Below the pieces are notes generated by a model. The model saw only the letters and a program-made list of their open reading frames with translations, did not search any database and had not been told where the DNA came from. Position numbers and translations under genes: made by a program. From Bradyrhizobium genosp. L (GTDB taxonomy: Bacteria; Pseudomonadota; Alphaproteobacteria; Rhizobiales; Xanthobacteraceae): a stretch of 64,000 bases of DNA. This document shows, piece by piece, positions 62,172 through 64,000 of the stretch. How positions within the stretch are numbered: the stretch's first letter is position 1; the number at the start of each line of letters is the position of its first letter. The stretch is taken from assembly GCF_015624485.1 (NCBI RefSeq), contig NZ_CP061378.1:1736001-1800000 (forward strand), in the 5' to 3' direction.

Positions 62172-63002
62172 GTGGCCGGACTGTCCAATCGCCAGACTGA
62201 AATCCTCAACATTGCACGCGCGTTCGGCCGGGTCATGGTGGAAGACCTTGCCAAGCGCTTCGAGGTCTCGGCGCAAACCATCCGCAAGGACCTCAACGAT
62301 CTCTGCGACCAGCGCTCGCTGACCCGCATCCATGGCGGCGCGATCATCGCCTCCGGCGTCGAGAACCTCGCCTATGAGGCGCGCCGCTTCGTCGCCGCCG
62401 ACGAGAAGAAGGCGATCGGCGCCGCGGCTGCCGCGCGAATCCCGAACGGCTGCTCGCTGTTCATCAACATCGGTACCACGACCGAGGAAGTCGCGAGCGC
62501 GCTGACCTCGCATGAGGATCTGCTGGTCATCACCAACAACCTCAACGTCGCGATGCTGCTCTACCGCCATCCGCGCATCGAGGTGGTGGTCGCCGGCGGC
62601 ACGGTGCGGCGCGCCGACGGTGCCGTGGTCGGTTCGACCGCGACGCAGCTGATCGGCCAGTTCAAGGTCGACTACGCCATCATCGGCGCATCCGCGATCG
62701 ATGAGGAGGGCGCCTTGCTCGACTTCGATTATCGCGAGGTGCAGGTCGCGCAGGCGATCATCGCCAATGCGCGCAACGTCATGCTGGTGTCGGACGCCAC
62801 CAAACTCCGCCGCAGCGCGCCGGTGCGGATCGCCCATATGAGCCAGATCCAGACCTTCATCACCGATTCGCCGCTGCCGGCCGGCCTCGCCAACATCTGC
62901 CACTCGCGCGGCATCGAAGTCGTCGTGGCGATGGACAAGCCGCAAGGCGACATCGACGACACCGGCCCCGAGCCCGCGCCGGTCACGCTGCGCAGCGCGT
63001 AG
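62172..63002 (+). CDS. glpR: DeoR-family glycerol-3-phosphate regulon repressor
   Basis: This 276-residue DeoR-family regulator has an N-terminal winged helix (VEDLAKRFEVSAQTIRKDL, then TRIHGGAI) and a C-terminal phosphosugar-binding domain with the loops NIGTTTEEVASAL, VVAGGTVRRADGA and FDYREVQVAQAI. The start is a GTG preceded by AGGGGG at 62161-62166. The adjacent glpD gene makes GlpR the probable identity, with glycerol 3-phosphate as inducer. Confidence 0.85.
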   Translation: MAGLSNRQTEILNIARAFGRVMVEDLAKRFEVSAQTIRKDLNDLCDQRSLTRIHGGAIIASGVENLAYEARRFVAADEKKAIGAAAAARIPNGCSLFINIGTTTEEVASALTSHEDLLVITNNLNVAMLLYRHPRIEVVVAGGTVRRADGAVVGSTATQLIGQFKVDYAIIGASAIDEEGALLDFDYREVQVAQAIIANARNVMLVSDATKLRRSAPVRIAHMSQIQTFITDSPLPAGLANICHSRGIEVVVAMDKPQGDIDDTGPEPAPVTLRSA

Positions 63003-63029
63003 CGCCGGTACGTTTCCACGTCGTCGGTT

Positions 63030-63134
63030 GTCGTCGCCCGGCTTGACCGGGCGATCCGGTATTCCAGAAACGCTTGTGCTTGAGCCGAGGAGCCGCGGCG
63101 TACTGGATGCCCCGCTTGAAGCGGGGCATGACAG
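63030..63134. repeat. Palindromic intergenic repeat, family A (copy 2)
   Basis: Reverse-complement copy of the element at 2961-3065: GCCGCGGCGTACTG (63092-63105), CTTGAGCCG (63079-63087) and ATTCCAGA (63061-63068) match the first copy in order. CGCCCGGCTTGACCGGGCG and CCCCGCTTGAAGCGGGG each make a hairpin. It occupies the left part of the 305-bp glpR-glpD gap. Confidence 0.78.
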
Positions 63135-63216
63135 CTCAGTGAAATGAAGCTGCGCGTTCGACGCTCTAACCGTCCCCCTCCAAGCAAACTCCCAAAAATC
63201 CCTCCGAAGTTCCCCA

Positions 63217-63270
63217 TTTTCGGTTTGCTTTCGTTTTTGCTTGTGATCTAATGCAATCCGAAAGTAAAAA
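63217..63270 (+). promoter_or_regulatory. Candidate GlpR operator region upstream of glpD
   Basis: TTTTCGGTTT (63217-63226) and CTTTCGTTTT (63228-63237) are direct near-repeats. CGAAAGTAAAAA (63259-63270) is the inverse of the second. DeoR-family GlpR proteins bind TTCG-containing repeats near glp genes, so these sites are plausible operators. This assignment is by motif resemblance only. Confidence 0.4.
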
Positions 63271-63307
63271 CCGCCGAAGCGAAGGCGGTTGCCGGGGGAA
63301 GCGTTCT

Positions 63308-64000
63308 TTGGATCGAATTTACGACCTCGCCATCATCGGAGGCGGCGTTAATGGCTGCGGCATCGCGCGTGATGCGGCGGGCCGGGGCAACTCTGTTTTC
63401 CTGTGCGAAATGAATGATTTGGCGAGCGGGACGTCGTCCTGGTCGACCAAGCTCGTGCACGGCGGTCTGCGCTATCTCGAATATTACGAGTTCCGTCTGG
63501 TGCGCGAGGCGCTGATCGAGCGCGAGATCCTCTGGCAGATCGCGCCCCACATCATCCGCCCCTTGCGATTCGTGTTGCCGCACCACGCCGGCCTGCGTCC
63601 GGCCTGGCTGCTGCGGCTCGGCCTCTTCCTCTACGACCATATCGGCGGCCGCCATCTGCTGCCGGCGACGCGTTCGGTCGATCTCACCACCGACGTGGTC
63701 GGCAAGCCCCTGATCGCGGGCCGCTACAGCAAGGGCTTTGAATATTCCGACTGCTTCGTCGACGACGCGCGGCTGGTCGCGCTGACCGCGCGCGATGCAG
63801 CCGATCGCGGCGCCGAAATCCGGACCCGCACCCGCGCGGTCGAGCTCAGACAGGTCGACGGCATCTGGCACGTCACGGTCGAGGACCGCGCCAGCGGCGC
63901 GCGCGAGACGATCAAGTCCCGCGCGCTGGTCAATGCCGGCGGTCCCTGGGTCGAGCAGGTGCTGGCGTCGGGCTCCGGCGTCAATTCGCGCGCCAAGGTG
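63308..64000 (+). CDS. glpD: Glycerol-3-phosphate dehydrogenase, partial (runs off the window)
   Basis: The first 231 residues of an FAD-dependent glycerol-3-phosphate dehydrogenase are present. IYDLAIIGGGVNGCGIARDA is the FAD loop; LASGTSSWSTKLVHGGLRYL and EYSDCFVDDARLVALTARDA are glpD signatures. The start is a TTG with GGGGGAA at 63293-63299, spaced eight bases; no ATG fits the FAD loop. The frame is open at the window edge. The enzyme passes electrons from glycerol 3-phosphate to quinone at the inner membrane, and GlpR is encoded just upstream. Confidence 0.9.
   Translation, partial: MDRIYDLAIIGGGVNGCGIARDAAGRGNSVFLCEMNDLASGTSSWSTKLVHGGLRYLEYYEFRLVREALIEREILWQIAPHIIRPLRFVLPHHAGLRPAWLLRLGLFLYDHIGGRHLLPATRSVDLTTDVVGKPLIAGRYSKGFEYSDCFVDDARLVALTARDAADRGAEIRTRTRAVELRQVDGIWHVTVEDRASGARETIKSRALVNAGGPWVEQVLASGSGVNSRAKV

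Overview
The window is a GC-rich, gene-dense chromosomal segment with alphaproteobacterial features. It has many FAD, CoA and Rieske enzymes, GGDEF/EAL and PilZ proteins, two small stress genes behind EcfG-type promoters, a DeoR regulator next to glpD, and several families of palindromic intergenic repeats. Together these suggest a Bradyrhizobium-like member of the Rhizobiales. This is inference from gene content and style; no 16S or other phylogenetic marker is present. I see no IS element, prophage, plasmid gene, CRISPR array, tRNA or rRNA.

Layout. 0-5 kb: a small catabolic operon (4,5-dihydroxyphthalate decarboxylase-like protein, DUF1932 dehydrogenase, SDR) facing a GST/enoyl-CoA hydratase pair. 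5-10.7 kb: two PilZ proteins, a protein of unknown function, a methyltransferase, a DOPA-dioxygenase-family protein and a membrane GGDEF-EAL protein. 10.8-15.2 kb: a DUF2778 L,D-transpeptidase-like protein followed by an exported TPR-CHAT protein. 15.2-18.2 kb: a vanA-gntR-vanB O-demethylase operon. 18.2-24.7 kb: a second GGDEF-EAL protein, divergent from a ring-cleavage dioxygenase / MhpA-like hydroxylase / GMC oxidoreductase operon. 24.9-31.2 kb: hemE, a stress-gene pair, a PilZ protein, tadE/tadG-like genes, a LysR regulator, slyX and trhO. 31.4-41.6 kb: mixed metabolism (gamma-glutamyltransferase, FAD oxidoreductase, FKBP, hydroxyacid dehydrogenase, CsbD, cupin, enoyl-CoA hydratase, two divergent Tat-type hydrolases, two VOC proteins). 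41.6-45.1 kb: a FecR-domain protein and a beta-barrel protein with a Pro/Thr stalk, divergent from a GT39 protein-mannosyltransferase-like gene. 45.2-54.5 kb: an OmpA-like protein, a YcaQ-type protein, an RND efflux operon with TetR, a flavin-reductase-like protein and an SMP-30-like lactonase. 54.9-61 kb: a tightly packed fatty-acid beta-oxidation operon (fadE-like, thiolase, fadJ-like, thioesterase). 61-64 kb: a small protein, a HAD phosphatase, glpR and the start of glpD.

The most unusual arrangement is the 41.6-45.1 kb module. A surface barrel with about 60 residues of Pro-Thr repeats sits opposite a PMT-family glycosyltransferase, which suggests an O-mannosylation enzyme next to its substrate. 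Other points of note are the two EcfG-type promoters (one upstream of a 44-residue membrane protein), the exported TPR-CHAT/DUF2778 pair, an efflux promoter embedded in an inverted repeat, and intergenic repeats that overlap a stop codon and a ribosome binding site.
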